DNA of 64,000 bases from Pusillimonas noertemannii (GTDB lineage Bacteria > Pseudomonadota > Gammaproteobacteria > Burkholderiales > Burkholderiaceae_B): NCBI RefSeq assembly GCF_003096595.1, contig NZ_QEKO01000004.1:124001-188000 (forward strand), in the 5' to 3' direction. A model generated the notes under the pieces. It searched no databases, was not told where the DNA came from, and saw nothing but the letters and a program-made list of their open reading frames with translations. A program made the translations under genes and the position numbers. This document shows positions 52,065-63,004 of this stretch, in pieces. Positions within the stretch are counted from its first letter, which is position 1; each line of letters starts with the position of its first letter.

Positions 52065-52799
52065 CTATATGAAGCGCTCGCCTTCGCGCAGGTAGCGCCA
52101 TTTGCCCGGCGGCAGGTCGCCCAGAACGATGCGGCCCATGCGCACGCGCTTCAGCCCTACGACCTTCAGGCCGACCAGCTCGCACATGCGGCGGATCTGC
52201 CGCTTCTTGCCCTCTTGCAGCACGAAACGCAGTTGATCGTCATTCTGCCATTCGACGTGCGCCGGCTTGAGCACCTGGCCGTCAAGGCTCAGCCCATGGT
52301 TGAGCAGCTTGAGCCCGTTGCCCGCCATGCGCCCTTCGACCCTGACGAGATATTCTTTTTCTATGTCGGAGTTCTCGTCGATGAGCTGGCGCGCAATGCG
52401 GCCGTCTTGGGTCAGCACCAGCAGGCCCTGCGAATCAATGTCCAGCCGCCCTGCTGGCGCCAGCCCGCGCAAGTGCGAAGGGTCGAACGGAAACGGCGAA
52501 CGCGAGGGATTGTGCAGCGTGCGGGCGCTGATCAGCGACACAGCAGGCCGGTAGCCGCGCTCGGCCTGGGCCGACACATAACCCACGGGCTTGTTGAGCA
52601 AAATGGTCACGCGCGAACCCTGGCGACGCTGGGCCTGCTTGTCGAGGGTGATCTTCTGGTTGGGGTAGGCCTTGCTGCCCAGTTCTGAAACCACCACGCC
52701 GTCGACGCGTACCCAGCCGCGCTCTATGTAAGCGTCGGCCTCGCGCCGGGAGCACATCCCGCGCTCGGCCATCAGTTTCGATATTCTTGCTTTTTCCAT
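52065..52799 (-). CDS. 23S rRNA pseudouridine synthase, RluF/RsuA family
   Basis: 244 aa. The N-terminal S4 RNA-binding domain (about 1-60) has [11 protein letters not shown]. The catalytic core has [10 protein letters not shown] with the catalytic Asp, then Lys-Glu-Tyr-Leu-Val-Arg-Val. The C-terminal Arg-Gln-Ile-Arg-Arg-Met-Cys and Asp-Leu-Pro-Pro-Gly-Lys-Trp-Arg resemble RluF (U2604) most among the RsuA/RluB/E/F group. The exact target cannot be settled from sequence. Confidence 0.88.
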   Translation of the reverse strand: MEKARISKLMAERGMCSRREADAYIERGWVRVDGVVVSELGSKAYPNQKITLDKQAQRRQGSRVTILLNKPVGYVSAQAERGYRPAVSLISARTLHNPSRSPFPFDPSHLRGLAPAGRLDIDSQGLLVLTQDGRIARQLIDENSDIEKEYLVRVEGRMAGNGLKLLNHGLSLDGQVLKPAHVEWQNDDQLRFVLQEGKKRQIRRMCELVGLKVVGLKRVRMGRIVLGDLPPGKWRYLREGERFI

Positions 52800-52820
52800 G
52801 GGCTTGGGGGGTTGCCTTAC

Positions 52821-53714
52821 TTATTTATAGTCTTCGGGCCGCGGCGAGTCGGTGGGGTTGGCAATGACCTTTTCCAGCTCGGCCGACATGGGCCAGTTCA
52901 GATTGATGTTGCGCGGCGGAATGGGCTGCGTAAACCATTTTTGATACATCTTCTTGAGGCGGCCATCTTGCATCATGGCCTTCACGGCTTCGTCGACCGC
53001 CTGCTTGAACTCGGGATCGTCTTTGGGCAGGATCATGCCGTAGGGTTCCACCGTGTAGGCCTTCTCGCTGATGGTCCAATCGTCGGCGTTGCGCGAGTTG
53101 GCCACCAGGCCCGCCAGCAGGATGTCGTCCATGAAGAAGGCCACGGCGCGGCCACTGTTGACTGTGAGAAACGCCTCGGAGTGGTCCTTGGCGTTCATGA
53201 TGCGCATGCCCAGCTTTTCTTCCGCATTCACTTGTGTGAGCCAGCGCAGATTACTGGTGCCCGCCGTGGAAATGACGGTGGCGCCCTTCAGGTCGGCCAG
53301 GTCATTCACGCCGGATGACTTGAGCGACGCGAAGCGGGTCGAGGTGACGAAGGTGGTGGGCGCAAAGCTGACCTGCTGCTGGCGCTGTTCGTTGTTGGTG
53401 GCCGAACCGCAGCTGATGTCGACGGTACCGTTGGCCACCAGCGGAATGCGCGTGGATGAAGTGACCGGAATCTGCTTGACCTGAAGCTGCTCGAGCCCCA
53501 GTTTTTGTTTGAGCGCATCGACGATGCCATGGCAGATGTCGATGGAATAGCCCACAGGCTTTTGCGCGTCGTCGAGGTAGGAGAACGGAATCGACGACTC
53601 GCGCACGCCCAGGGTAATCTGCCCGGTTTCCTTGATCTTGTCGAGCCGGCCCTGCGCCTGAGCGGCCACCGGCATGGCGATCAGCGCCGCCAGCATCATG
53701 GGTAGTAGCTTCAT
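52821..53714 (-). CDS. Amino-acid ABC transporter substrate-binding protein, GltI-like
   Basis: 297 aa periplasmic receptor. The signal peptide is followed by Gly-Arg-Leu-Asp-Lys-Ile-Lys-Glu-Thr-Gly-Gln-Ile-Thr-Leu-Gly-Val-Arg-Glu, the opening of glutamate/aspartate receptors. Pro-Phe-Ser-Tyr-Leu-Asp, Gly-Tyr-Ser-Ile-Asp-Ile-Cys and Asp-Ile-Ser-Cys-Gly-Ser-Ala-Thr-Asn-Asn are further GltI marks. AGGAGG lies 5 bases before the start at 53714. It follows glnB by 32 bases on the same strand, with no permease or ATPase in the window; these may be encoded elsewhere. Confidence 0.9.
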   Translation of the reverse strand: MKLLPMMLAALIAMPVAAQAQGRLDKIKETGQITLGVRESSIPFSYLDDAQKPVGYSIDICHGIVDALKQKLGLEQLQVKQIPVTSSTRIPLVANGTVDISCGSATNNEQRQQQVSFAPTTFVTSTRFASLKSSGVNDLADLKGATVISTAGTSNLRWLTQVNAEEKLGMRIMNAKDHSEAFLTVNSGRAVAFFMDDILLAGLVANSRNADDWTISEKAYTVEPYGMILPKDDPEFKQAVDEAVKAMMQDGRLKKMYQKWFTQPIPPRNINLNWPMSAELEKVIANPTDSPRPEDYK

Positions 53715-53746
53715 TGTCCCTCCTTGTGTTGCGGATTGCGGCGCCG

Positions 53747-55798
<2,052 letters not shown>

Positions 55799-55833
55799 TG
55801 ACAAGAGCCCGTATTGGAATCACGAAAATAAAA

Positions 55834-57147
55834 TTATCGCACGAGGGGAGCGACAGCCTCCGAGCGGGCCGCGGCGGCGCCTTGCAACCCGTATACGAAA
55901 TCCGCTCCGGACGGCGCCTGGTACAGCTGCAAAGAGAGCTCGGGCAAAATGGCCAGCAGGTGGTCGAAGACATCGCCCTGGATGCGCTCGTACTCCACCC
56001 ACGCGGTGTTGGCCGAAAAACAGTACACCTCTACGGGAATGCCCTCTGACTCGGGCTCCATCATGCGCACGATCATCAGCATGTCCTGGCGCAACTCGTT
56101 GTGCTGCTTCAGGTAAGCCAACGCATAGGCCCGGAAGGTGCCCAGATTGGTAAGGCGCCGCCGATTGACCGGCTCGCTGGCCAGCGCACCCAGCGAGCGG
56201 TTGGTTTCGGCAATATCGGCCTCTTTGCCCGCCAGATAGTCAGTAAGCAGGCAGAAACGCGACAGGTTCTTGACCTCGTCCTCGGTCAGGAAGCGCACCG
56301 TGGCCGCATTGATGCGCAAGGTGCGCTTGATGCGCCTCCCGCCCGATTCGAACATGTGGCGCCAGTTGCGGTAGCTTTCCGAGAACAGCTTGTAGGTGGG
56401 AACGGTGGTGACGGTCTTATCCCAGTTCTGCACCTTGACCGTGTGCAGCGCGATATCGATGACGAAGCCGTCGGCGTTGGCCTGCGGCATCTCGATCCAG
56501 TCGCCGATGCGCAGCATGTCGTTGGTGGTCATTTGCGTACTGGCCACCAGCGACAGCAAAGTGTCCTTGAACACCAGCAGCAGCACCGCGGACAGTGCGC
56601 CCAGGCCCGACAGCATCAACAGCGGAGACTTGTTGATCAGCAGCGAGAACACCAGAATGATGCATATGCCCCACAGGACGATCTTGGCCAGTTCCAGATA
56701 GCCCTTGATGGAGCGGGTCTGGGCGCGGGTGGTGGCCGAATAAGTGTCGAGCCAGGCCCGCAGCAGCCCATGCAGGGCCATGAAGAAATACACCAGGCAG
56801 ACCGCCTGCAAGAAGCGCGAAACGGGCTCGACGTACTTTTCGGTAATGGGCAGCAGGGTGACATTGATGGTAAGGACCAACAGCGGCACCAGATAGCCGA
56901 TGGTGCGAAACACCCGCCGGCGGTGCAGCGCGGTGGACCAGTCTTCGCGGCCCACCACCTTGAGCATGCGGCGCGCCACGGTTACGGCCACCTTGTCGGT
57001 AAGCCAGCTGGCCAGGAAGACCAGCACGGCGAGGACGGCTAGACCGATCACCACCTGGGCCCAGGTGGAATCGGGTATGTGATTGCCGAACCAGTTGTCG
57101 CCCAGCCATCTGGCCATGAGGTTGTTGTGTTCTATCGCAAGTTCCAT
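55834..57147 (-). CDS. Mechanosensitive channel of the MscS superfamily, YbdG-like
   Basis: 437 aa, about the size of E. coli YbdG. Five hydrophobic segments in the first 200 residues end in the pore helix Leu-Gly-Ala-Leu-Ser-Ala-Val-Leu-Leu-Leu-Val-Phe-Lys-Asp. The MscS beta domain has Gly-Asp-Trp-Ile-Glu-Met and Asn-Trp-Asp-Lys-Thr-Val-Thr-Thr-Val-Pro-Thr-Tyr. The extended cytoplasmic part is YbdG-like. YbdG contributes to miniconductance activity in osmotic down-shock. The ATG at 57147 is used; an in-frame TTG at 57159 is less likely. Upstream of nadE by 35 bases. Confidence 0.9.
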   Translation of the reverse strand: MELAIEHNNLMARWLGDNWFGNHIPDSTWAQVVIGLAVLAVLVFLASWLTDKVAVTVARRMLKVVGREDWSTALHRRRVFRTIGYLVPLLVLTINVTLLPITEKYVEPVSRFLQAVCLVYFFMALHGLLRAWLDTYSATTRAQTRSIKGYLELAKIVLWGICIILVFSLLINKSPLLMLSGLGALSAVLLLVFKDTLLSLVASTQMTTNDMLRIGDWIEMPQANADGFVIDIALHTVKVQNWDKTVTTVPTYKLFSESYRNWRHMFESGGRRIKRTLRINAATVRFLTEDEVKNLSRFCLLTDYLAGKEADIAETNRSLGALASEPVNRRRLTNLGTFRAYALAYLKQHNELRQDMLMIVRMMEPESEGIPVEVYCFSANTAWVEYERIQGDVFDHLLAILPELSLQLYQAPSGADFVYGLQGAAAARSEAVAPLVR

Positions 57148-57285
57148 GTCTGCTGTCAACGCGCTTCGATACCCCGCATTATCGCCCCGGCCAGGGTCTT
57201 GCGAGCCCGCCCGGGCGCTTCGTTTCGTGCAAAAAGCCTAATACAATACCCCATTCGCGCAAGATTTCGTTACCTGCCCCTGTTT

Positions 57286-57291
57286 TATAAT
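57286..57291 (+). promoter_or_regulatory. Consensus -10 immediately upstream of argH
   Basis: TATAAT ends 8 bases before the argH ATG, so a transcript started from it would have almost no leader. A second, weaker TACAAT lies at 57243-57248 and would give a leader of about 50 bases. No consensus -35 is seen for either. Confidence 0.4.
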
Positions 57292-57299
57292 CCGGCCCT

Positions 57300-58718
57300 A
57301 TGTCCAAAAACACCCCCCCTTCCGGGCAAAGCCAATTTGCCAACAAAGCCCAGGCCTGGTCTGCGCGCTTTTCCGAACCGGTTTCCGATCTCGTCAAACG
57401 CTACACCGCCTCGGTCGATTTCGACCGCCGGCTGGCCGCGGTAGATATCCAGGGTTCGCTCGCCCACGCCGACATGCTGGCCGCCATCGGCATCATCAGC
57501 CAGCAAGACAATGCCGACATCCAGCGCGGCATGGCGCAAATCCTGCAAGAAATCCAGCAAAATGCCTTCGAATGGTCGCTCGACCTCGAAGACGTGCACC
57601 TGAACATCGAAAAAAGGCTGGTCGAGCTAATTGGCGATGCCGGAAAGCGCCTGCACACGGGCCGCTCGCGCAACGACCAGGTGGCCACCGACATCCGCCT
57701 GTGGCTGCGCGCCGAAATCGACACCAGCATCGATCTGCTGCGCCAGCTGCGCCGCAATCTTGCCGAACTGGCCCTGCAGCACGCCGGCACCATACTGCCG
57801 GGCTTCACCCACCTGCAGGTGGCCCAGCCCGTTACCTTCGGCCACCACCTGCTGGCCTATGCCGAGATGTTCGACCGCGACGCGCAGCGCCTGGCCGACT
57901 GCCGCAAGCGGGTCAATCGCCTGCCGCTGGGCGCCGCCGCACTGGCCGGCACTTCGTATCCCATCGACCGCGAGCGCGTCGCGCAAGCGCTGGGCTTCGA
58001 TGGCGTATGCCGCAACTCGCTCGACGCGGTGTCCGACCGCGACTTCGCCATCGAGTTCTGCGCCGCCGCGGCCCTGATCATGACCCACATCTCCCGGTTT
58101 TCCGAAGAACTTGTTCTGTGGATGAGCCCGCGCGTGGGTTTCATCGATCTGGCCGACCGCTTCTGCACGGGCAGTTCCATCATGCCCCAGAAGAAGAACC
58201 CCGACGTGCCCGAGCTGGCACGAGGCAAAACCGGGCGCGTCAATGGCCACCTCGTGGCTCTGCTTACCCTCATGAAGGGCCAGCCCCTGGCCTACAACAA
58301 AGACAACCAGGAAGACAAAGAAGGCCTGTTCGACTCGGCCGACACCATTCGCGACACGCTCACGATCTTCGTCGACATGGTCGGCGGCATCCGGGTCAAG
58401 CCCGACGCCATGCGCGCAGCGGCGCTACAGGGCTTCGCCACGGCCACCGACCTGGCCGACTACCTTGTCAAAAAAGGCGTGCCCTTCCGCGATGCCCACG
58501 AAACGGTGGCCCACGCCGTGCGCAGCTGCGAAGAACAGGGCTGCGACCTGGCCGACTTGCCGCTCGAGCAGTTGCAGGCCTTCCATGCTTCGATCGAGCC
58601 GGACGTATTCGACGTGCTGACGCTGGAAGGCTCTGTGGCGGCCCGCAATCACATCGGCGGCACCGCCCCCGAACGCGTAAAGATCGAAGCCCAGCGCGTG
58701 CTGGACGAAACCCGCTAA
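57300..58718 (+). CDS. argH: Argininosuccinate lyase
   Basis: 472 aa. It cleaves argininosuccinate to arginine and fumarate. The superfamily signature [12 protein letters not shown] holds the catalytic Ser. The N-terminal Trp-Ser-Ala-Arg-Phe and Glu-Asp-Val-His-Leu-Asn-Ile-Glu, and the middle Thr-Gly-Arg-Ser-Arg-Asn-Asp-Gln and Thr-His-Leu-Gln-Val-Ala-Gln-Pro motifs are complete. It is divergent from the mechanosensitive channel and unlinked to other arg genes here. Confidence 0.97.
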   Translation: MSKNTPPSGQSQFANKAQAWSARFSEPVSDLVKRYTASVDFDRRLAAVDIQGSLAHADMLAAIGIISQQDNADIQRGMAQILQEIQQNAFEWSLDLEDVHLNIEKRLVELIGDAGKRLHTGRSRNDQVATDIRLWLRAEIDTSIDLLRQLRRNLAELALQHAGTILPGFTHLQVAQPVTFGHHLLAYAEMFDRDAQRLADCRKRVNRLPLGAAALAGTSYPIDRERVAQALGFDGVCRNSLDAVSDRDFAIEFCAAAALIMTHISRFSEELVLWMSPRVGFIDLADRFCTGSSIMPQKKNPDVPELARGKTGRVNGHLVALLTLMKGQPLAYNKDNQEDKEGLFDSADTIRDTLTIFVDMVGGIRVKPDAMRAAALQGFATATDLADYLVKKGVPFRDAHETVAHAVRSCEEQGCDLADLPLEQLQAFHASIEPDVFDVLTLEGSVAARNHIGGTAPERVKIEAQRVLDETR

Positions 58719-58773
58719 GCTCCTGAAGTGGGGCGGCGCTTGGCGCGCGCTTGGAAAAACGGCGGCAATTACA

Positions 58774-58791
58774 CCCGGGCCCCGGGGTTTT
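58774..58791 (+). terminator. Intrinsic terminator candidate for argH
   Basis: CCCGG-GCC-CCGGG followed by GTTTT, starting 56 bases after the argH stop. The stem is short (5 bp) but all G-C, with a 4-base T-run. Confidence 0.5.
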
Positions 58792-58894
58792 GGCCTGAAT
58801 AGCTTTGCGGTGCCGTGCCGACCCCGACACGCTGCGCACAAGGCGGCTTACCCATGACCAGGTAAATTTTTGAAATACTTTAAGCCACCTGATT

Positions 58895-58942
58895 CTTTTT
58901 AATTCCATTTAATTCTGTTAGTAACTGTCATGGAATAAAAAG
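58895..58942. repeat. AT-rich imperfect inverted repeat
   Basis: CTTTTTAATTCCAT (58895-58908) and ATGGAATAAAAAG (58930-58942) pair over 13 bases with one bulged T around a 21-base loop. The loop contains a near repeat of TTAATTC. It stands out in this GC-rich genome and lies downstream of the 69-aa gene (minus strand) and after argH. Confidence 0.45.
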
Positions 58943-58994
58943 TAGGCCGAGCGGCAATGGCTCGACCGGGAAAACTGGCTTGAACAGGCAGGAA

Positions 58995-59204
58995 TCAGTC
59001 GTGCGGACCGACCCCGGTAAGCGAGTTCTCGAAGTAGGACACGACCTCGCCCCGATCGATGGAGACGCACAGGCGGCGGGCCGAATCGGCCACGACGTCT
59101 ACTGCCTGCTCGAGCGATCGAACCGCATACAGGTTGTCGAGCAGGGCGGTATCCTGGCTGGTGAGGCGGTGCAGGGTTTCGAGGGTCTGGAGCGAAATGT
59201 TCAT
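58995..59204 (-). CDS. Small protein resembling the Nif11 domain
   Basis: 69 aa. The pattern Leu-Glu-Thr-Leu-x-x-Leu...Asp-x-x-Leu-x-x-x-Leu-x-Ala-x-x-x-x-Glu-x-Ala-Val-x-Val-Ala, then Ile-x-x-x-Glu-Val-Val-x-Tyr, matches from memory the Nif11 fold found in nitrogen-fixation-linked small proteins and in leader peptides of some ribosomal natural products. Here the chain ends nine or so residues after the domain (Ser-Leu-Thr-Gly-Val-Gly-Pro-His-Asp), with no Gly-Gly site and no core peptide. GAGAG precedes the start. It is divergent from the large SARP-type regulator, which suggests a functional pair. The fold call is by eye. Confidence 0.5.
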   Translation of the reverse strand: MNISLQTLETLHRLTSQDTALLDNLYAVRSLEQAVDVVADSARRLCVSIDRGEVVSYFENSLTGVGPHD

Positions 59205-59341
59205 AGTCTCTCGTGCATCAAAAGCGACGAATGGAGATCGTCGCGGGTGGGGTTGAAGACTGGCGCCGGCCGAGCCGGCACGTTATGCTTGGCCAAACAG
59301 TTCACAGAAAACTTACACTTGTATTGATTTGAACAAAGCAG

Positions 59342-59360
59342 CGTAAGCCGACCGTAAGCC
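59342..59360 (+). promoter_or_regulatory. Direct repeat CGTAAGCC with 11-bp period (candidate SARP site)
   Basis: CGTAAGCC occurs at 59342-59349 and again at 59353-59360, exactly 11 bp apart and 11 bases before the regulator's start codon. SARP/OmpR-type activators bind direct repeats about one helical turn apart, so this could be an autoregulatory site. Confidence 0.45.
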
Positions 59361-59371
59361 AGAATGCGCTC

Positions 59372-62300
59372 ATGAATCCCATCCACTCCCCTCAACCCCG
59401 CCTTTCCATACGCTTGCTTGGCGAGACGCGGCTCGTGCGGGACGGGCAGCCCTGGGGCGGAAAACTGTACGACAAGGTGATCGCCCTTCTGGCCTACCTG
59501 GTCGCGGAGTCAGACCGCAGCCATCCACGCGAGCATCTTTCTGCCCTGCTTTGGCCCGCCCTGCCCGCCGATGCGGCCCGCACCAACCTTCGCCAGACCC
59601 TGTACTACCTGCGACAGGTCTTCGGTCCCGAAGCGAACGAACTGTTGCATGCCAGCCGCGAATCGGTACGTTTTCATTACTCGACCTCGCACTGCTGGAT
59701 AGACCTCAAGAACCTCACTGAACAAGCGCCGACTTGTAGCAAATGCCCCACAACGCCCGGATCGCCGCCCTGCGAACCTTGCCTGGCCCGCTTCAAGGCG
59801 CGTGCCGATGCCTACCAGGGCGAATTCCTGGCCGGACTCTCGCTTGCCGATGCGCCCGACTTCGACATATGGCTGGATGCCCAGCGGCACAAATTGCGCG
59901 GGCACGCCTTTTCGTGCGCCGAGCGGCTTCGCAACGCCTATGAAACATTGGGCAGGCTGGGGCCGGCCCTGGCTTACGCCCAACGCTGCGTGCAGCTCGA
60001 ACCCTGGAACGAAGCGGGCCATCGTGAACATATGCGCCTGCTGGCGTGCAAGGGCCAGCATGGCACGGCCGAAACGCTCTACGATGTGTATCGCGACGCA
60101 CTCGCGCGCGACCTCAGCGTAGAACCCGATCGAAGCACGCAGGCCATGTTCGAAACCATCCACAAGCGCGAGGTCGAACCCGAGGCCCCGGTGCAGGCTC
60201 CGGCCGAACCGGAGCCCCCGCAGGCGGCGACGGGGCGCCGGCAAGCCACGATACTATGCTGCCACGTCGACCTGCCAGGCGGCGCCGCCGCCGACAATCC
60301 GGAGCAACTGGCCGGGGCCCGTTCGCTGTGCGCGGCGATACTGCGCCGCCATGCCGGCCACATTACGCTGGGGCAAGGTGGATACATCTACGCTTATATT
60401 GGCTATCCCGAAGCGTGCGAAAACGCCGGCGAGCTTGCCATACAAACCGCGCTCGAACTGCAGGCTCGCTTCTCGAAGCAATATCGCCTGCGTGCGGGCA
60501 TTCACACCGGAATCATTCTTGCCGGCTTCGATCCGGCCCTGCCCGACATTGTGGGAGACGTCTCGACAGGGGCCTGGCGGCTTTGCAGGCGCATGCAGAA
60601 AAGCGGGGTCGTCATCAGCGACGCCACCCGGCGCCTGCTTCACGGCCGTTTCAAGGTCGAAGCCCTGAAGCCCCTGAAGACAGATGGCGAAGGCACCCAT
60701 GAAGCGGGCGCGTCCGTGCCGACCTTCAGGCTCGTCGACTCCAGACAGCCGTCCGGGCCCGGCGAATCGTTCAACCCGCCCGCGCCCATGGTGGGGCGCA
60801 AGGCCGAATTGCGCCGCCTGAGCGATGCCTGGGAACAGGCCTGCTGGGGCAACCCCCAATTCCTGGTCGTGCGCGGCGAAGCGGGCATAGGCAAGACCCG
60901 ACTGGCCCTTGCCCTGCGCGACACCATCGCCCCCGTGAATACCGCTGTTCGTCATCTGCATTGCTTTCCAGAGCACCAGCACACACCCCTGTACCCCATC
61001 ATCGCCCTGTTCGAATCCGCCATGGGCTTTCGGGTGGACGACACCCGGCAGCAGCAGCGCGACAAGCTCGACCGCTATCTCGCCCAACACCACGGCGCCG
61101 TCGCGGACGAAGCCAGGCCCATCCTCATGGACATGCTGTCGATCGCACCTGACGACGCGCCCGTGCTGCCGCCACGCCAACGCAAGCTGCAGACACTCGA
61201 CATGATCCTGACGCTGCTCGACAGCCGGGCCGCGCGCCAGACGGTGCTTCTTGTCATCGAAGATGCGCATTGGCTCGACGTTACCAGCCTCGACCTGCTC
61301 GAGCGCCTCATCAATCGGCAAGACCGGGTGGCCTTGTTCACGCTGGTCACCGCCCGGCCCGAGTTTCGTCCCGCCTGGCTGAAGGGAAACTCGGTGTTCG
61401 ACCTGGCCCCATTAGGCAACGAGCACATTGCCCGGCTGGCACGGTCGACCTCCAGAAACCTCTCTCGCCAAGCCGTTGAGCGCATCGTGGAGCGAGCCGA
61501 CGGCATTCCACTGTATGCGCATGAAATGGCCCAGCTTGCCGCCGATACGGCCGACTGCGAGGCCATACCGGCCAGCCTGAACTACCTGCTTCTGGTCCGG
61601 CTCGAAGCGGTACCCCAGGCCCGGCGCACCATGCAGCTGGCCGCAACGCTGGGCCGAAAATTCGAGCGCGGCCTGCTTCAACGCATCGGCCGGCTCGACG
61701 ACCAGAAACTGGACGAAACCCTGGCCCAACTGGTCGAGGCCCGCATCATCGCGCCCGCGCAATCGCGGGTCGACGCCTTCCAGTTCCATCACGCACTCAT
61801 CCAGGAAGCCGCCTACAGTTCGCAAATCCAGTCGGACAGGCAAGAAGCCCACCGAAGGGTGGCGCTGGCCCTCGAATACCACTACTGTCAGCGCGCCGCA
61901 CAGCAACCGGGCGAAGTCGCCCGGCACTACACCGCGGCGGGCTGCACAAGGGCGGCCATACCCTGGTGGCTGCGCGCGGGCCGCCAGGCGCTGGCCGTTT
62001 CGGCCTGTGCCGAAGCCTCCGGCCATCTTCACGCGGGCCTCGACCTTATTCCCACCCTGCCGCGCGACAAGCAGCGCGACGCCATGGAAAGAGAACTGCT
62101 TCTCGCGCTGGGCCAGGCCCTGCTGCTGCTGCGCGGGTATGGATCCGAAGACGCGGTGGAGGTTTACGATCGCGCGCTGGCGCTGGATGCCGACACCGTG
62201 CCCATCGCCCAACGCTTCGAGATACTGTGGGGCCAATGGATGGTGTCCAGCTCGCGCAAGGGTTCCAGCTTTCTGAAGTCATGGGAGCTTACCCAGCGCC

Positions 62301-63004
62301 TGCTGAAGCTGGCGCGCGACAGCGGCGATGCCGATCTGCTGGCCCAGGCCTATTCAGCAGCCGCCAACATCACCTTATGGCGCAACCAGCTCGACGAGGC
62401 CTGCCGCTACGCCCAGGCCGCCGTGGATCAGCCCGCCGGCTCCTGCCGCGGCACGCCCGAGGGCCTGGACCCGCGCGTTACCAGCCTGGCCCATCTTTCA
62501 TGGGCGCATTGGCGCGCCAACCGCATCGGCCAGGCCCTTGCCGCCAGCCGCCAATCGCTCGAGATGGCCCGGGCCCGCAACAATCCCGATACGCTTTGCT
62601 TTGCATTGGCCTTCGCCGCCCTGCTTCACCGCTTCCTGGGCAATGCCGATACCGCGGGCCGCTTCGCGCGCGAATTGCGTCTGCACGCCGGCCTGTACGA
62701 ACTGGCGCTGTGGCAAGGCATAGGCGACATGCTGATGGCCTGGAAGCACGCCCGCGAGGGTAGCGAAGAAAGCCTGCCCAGGCTAAGGGCCTGCGTCCAG
62801 GGCATTCTGCAGGTGATGCCCGGCGTGGCCGTCATGTTCTTTCATGCGCTGGCCGAAGCCTGTGGCCTTCTGGGCCGCCATGACGAGCAACTGCGCGCCA
62901 TCGACGAAGGCCTGCTCGCCGCGCGACGAGTACACGAAGGTTTCTTCAGCTCGCTGCTCGAGCAGATGCGCCACGAGTGCCTGGCTCATCGAATACCGCG
63001 ATAG
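59372..63004 (+). CDS. SARP/BTAD regulator with degenerate cyclase, AAA/STAND ATPase and helical repeats
   Basis: 1210 aa. Residues 8-105 form an OmpR-like winged helix of the SARP type ([21 protein letters not shown]). The BTAD domain runs to about 262 and contains Cys122-x2-Cys125-x8-Cys134-x2-Cys137. A Pro/Glu linker leads to a class III cyclase-like domain (about 289-425) whose metal aspartates are missing (His298 in place of one; Gly-Gln-Gly-Gly where Gly-Asp-Gly is usual), so it should be inactive. Walker A is Gly-Glu-Ala-Gly-Ile-Gly-Lys-Thr (502-509), and a Glu-Asp-Ala-His-Trp Walker B follows. From about 850 on are TPR-like helices. It probably activates transcription on ligand and ATP binding. 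The end overlaps rlmD by 59 bases. Confidence 0.85.
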   Translation: MNPIHSPQPRLSIRLLGETRLVRDGQPWGGKLYDKVIALLAYLVAESDRSHPREHLSALLWPALPADAARTNLRQTLYYLRQVFGPEANELLHASRESVRFHYSTSHCWIDLKNLTEQAPTCSKCPTTPGSPPCEPCLARFKARADAYQGEFLAGLSLADAPDFDIWLDAQRHKLRGHAFSCAERLRNAYETLGRLGPALAYAQRCVQLEPWNEAGHREHMRLLACKGQHGTAETLYDVYRDALARDLSVEPDRSTQAMFETIHKREVEPEAPVQAPAEPEPPQAATGRRQATILCCHVDLPGGAAADNPEQLAGARSLCAAILRRHAGHITLGQGGYIYAYIGYPEACENAGELAIQTALELQARFSKQYRLRAGIHTGIILAGFDPALPDIVGDVSTGAWRLCRRMQKSGVVISDATRRLLHGRFKVEALKPLKTDGEGTHEAGASVPTFRLVDSRQPSGPGESFNPPAPMVGRKAELRRLSDAWEQACWGNPQFLVVRGEAGIGKTRLALALRDTIAPVNTAVRHLHCFPEHQHTPLYPIIALFESAMGFRVDDTRQQQRDKLDRYLAQHHGAVADEARPILMDMLSIAPDDAPVLPPRQRKLQTLDMILTLLDSRAARQTVLLVIEDAHWLDVTSLDLLERLINRQDRVALFTLVTARPEFRPAWLKGNSVFDLAPLGNEHIARLARSTSRNLSRQAVERIVERADGIPLYAHEMAQLAADTADCEAIPASLNYLLLVRLEAVPQARRTMQLAATLGRKFERGLLQRIGRLDDQKLDETLAQLVEARIIAPAQSRVDAFQFHHALIQEAAYSSQIQSDRQEAHRRVALALEYHYCQRAAQQPGEVARHYTAAGCTRAAIPWWLRAGRQALAVSACAEASGHLHAGLDLIPTLPRDKQRDAMERELLLALGQALLLLRGYGSEDAVEVYDRALALDADTVPIAQRFEILWGQWMVSSSRKGSSFLKSWELTQRLLKLARDSGDADLLAQAYSAAANITLWRNQLDEACRYAQAAVDQPAGSCRGTPEGLDPRVTSLAHLSWAHWRANRIGQALAASRQSLEMARARNNPDTLCFALAFAALLHRFLGNADTAGRFARELRLHAGLYELALWQGIGDMLMAWKHAREGSEESLPRLRACVQGILQVMPGVAVMFFHALAEACGLLGRHDEQLRAIDEGLLAARRVHEGFFSSLLEQMRHECLAHRIPR

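Noticed and set aside
58995..59204. Calling the Nif11-like protein a natural-product precursor or a nitrogen-fixation protein
   Set aside because: There is no core peptide, no Gly-Gly site, and no modification or nif genes in the window.
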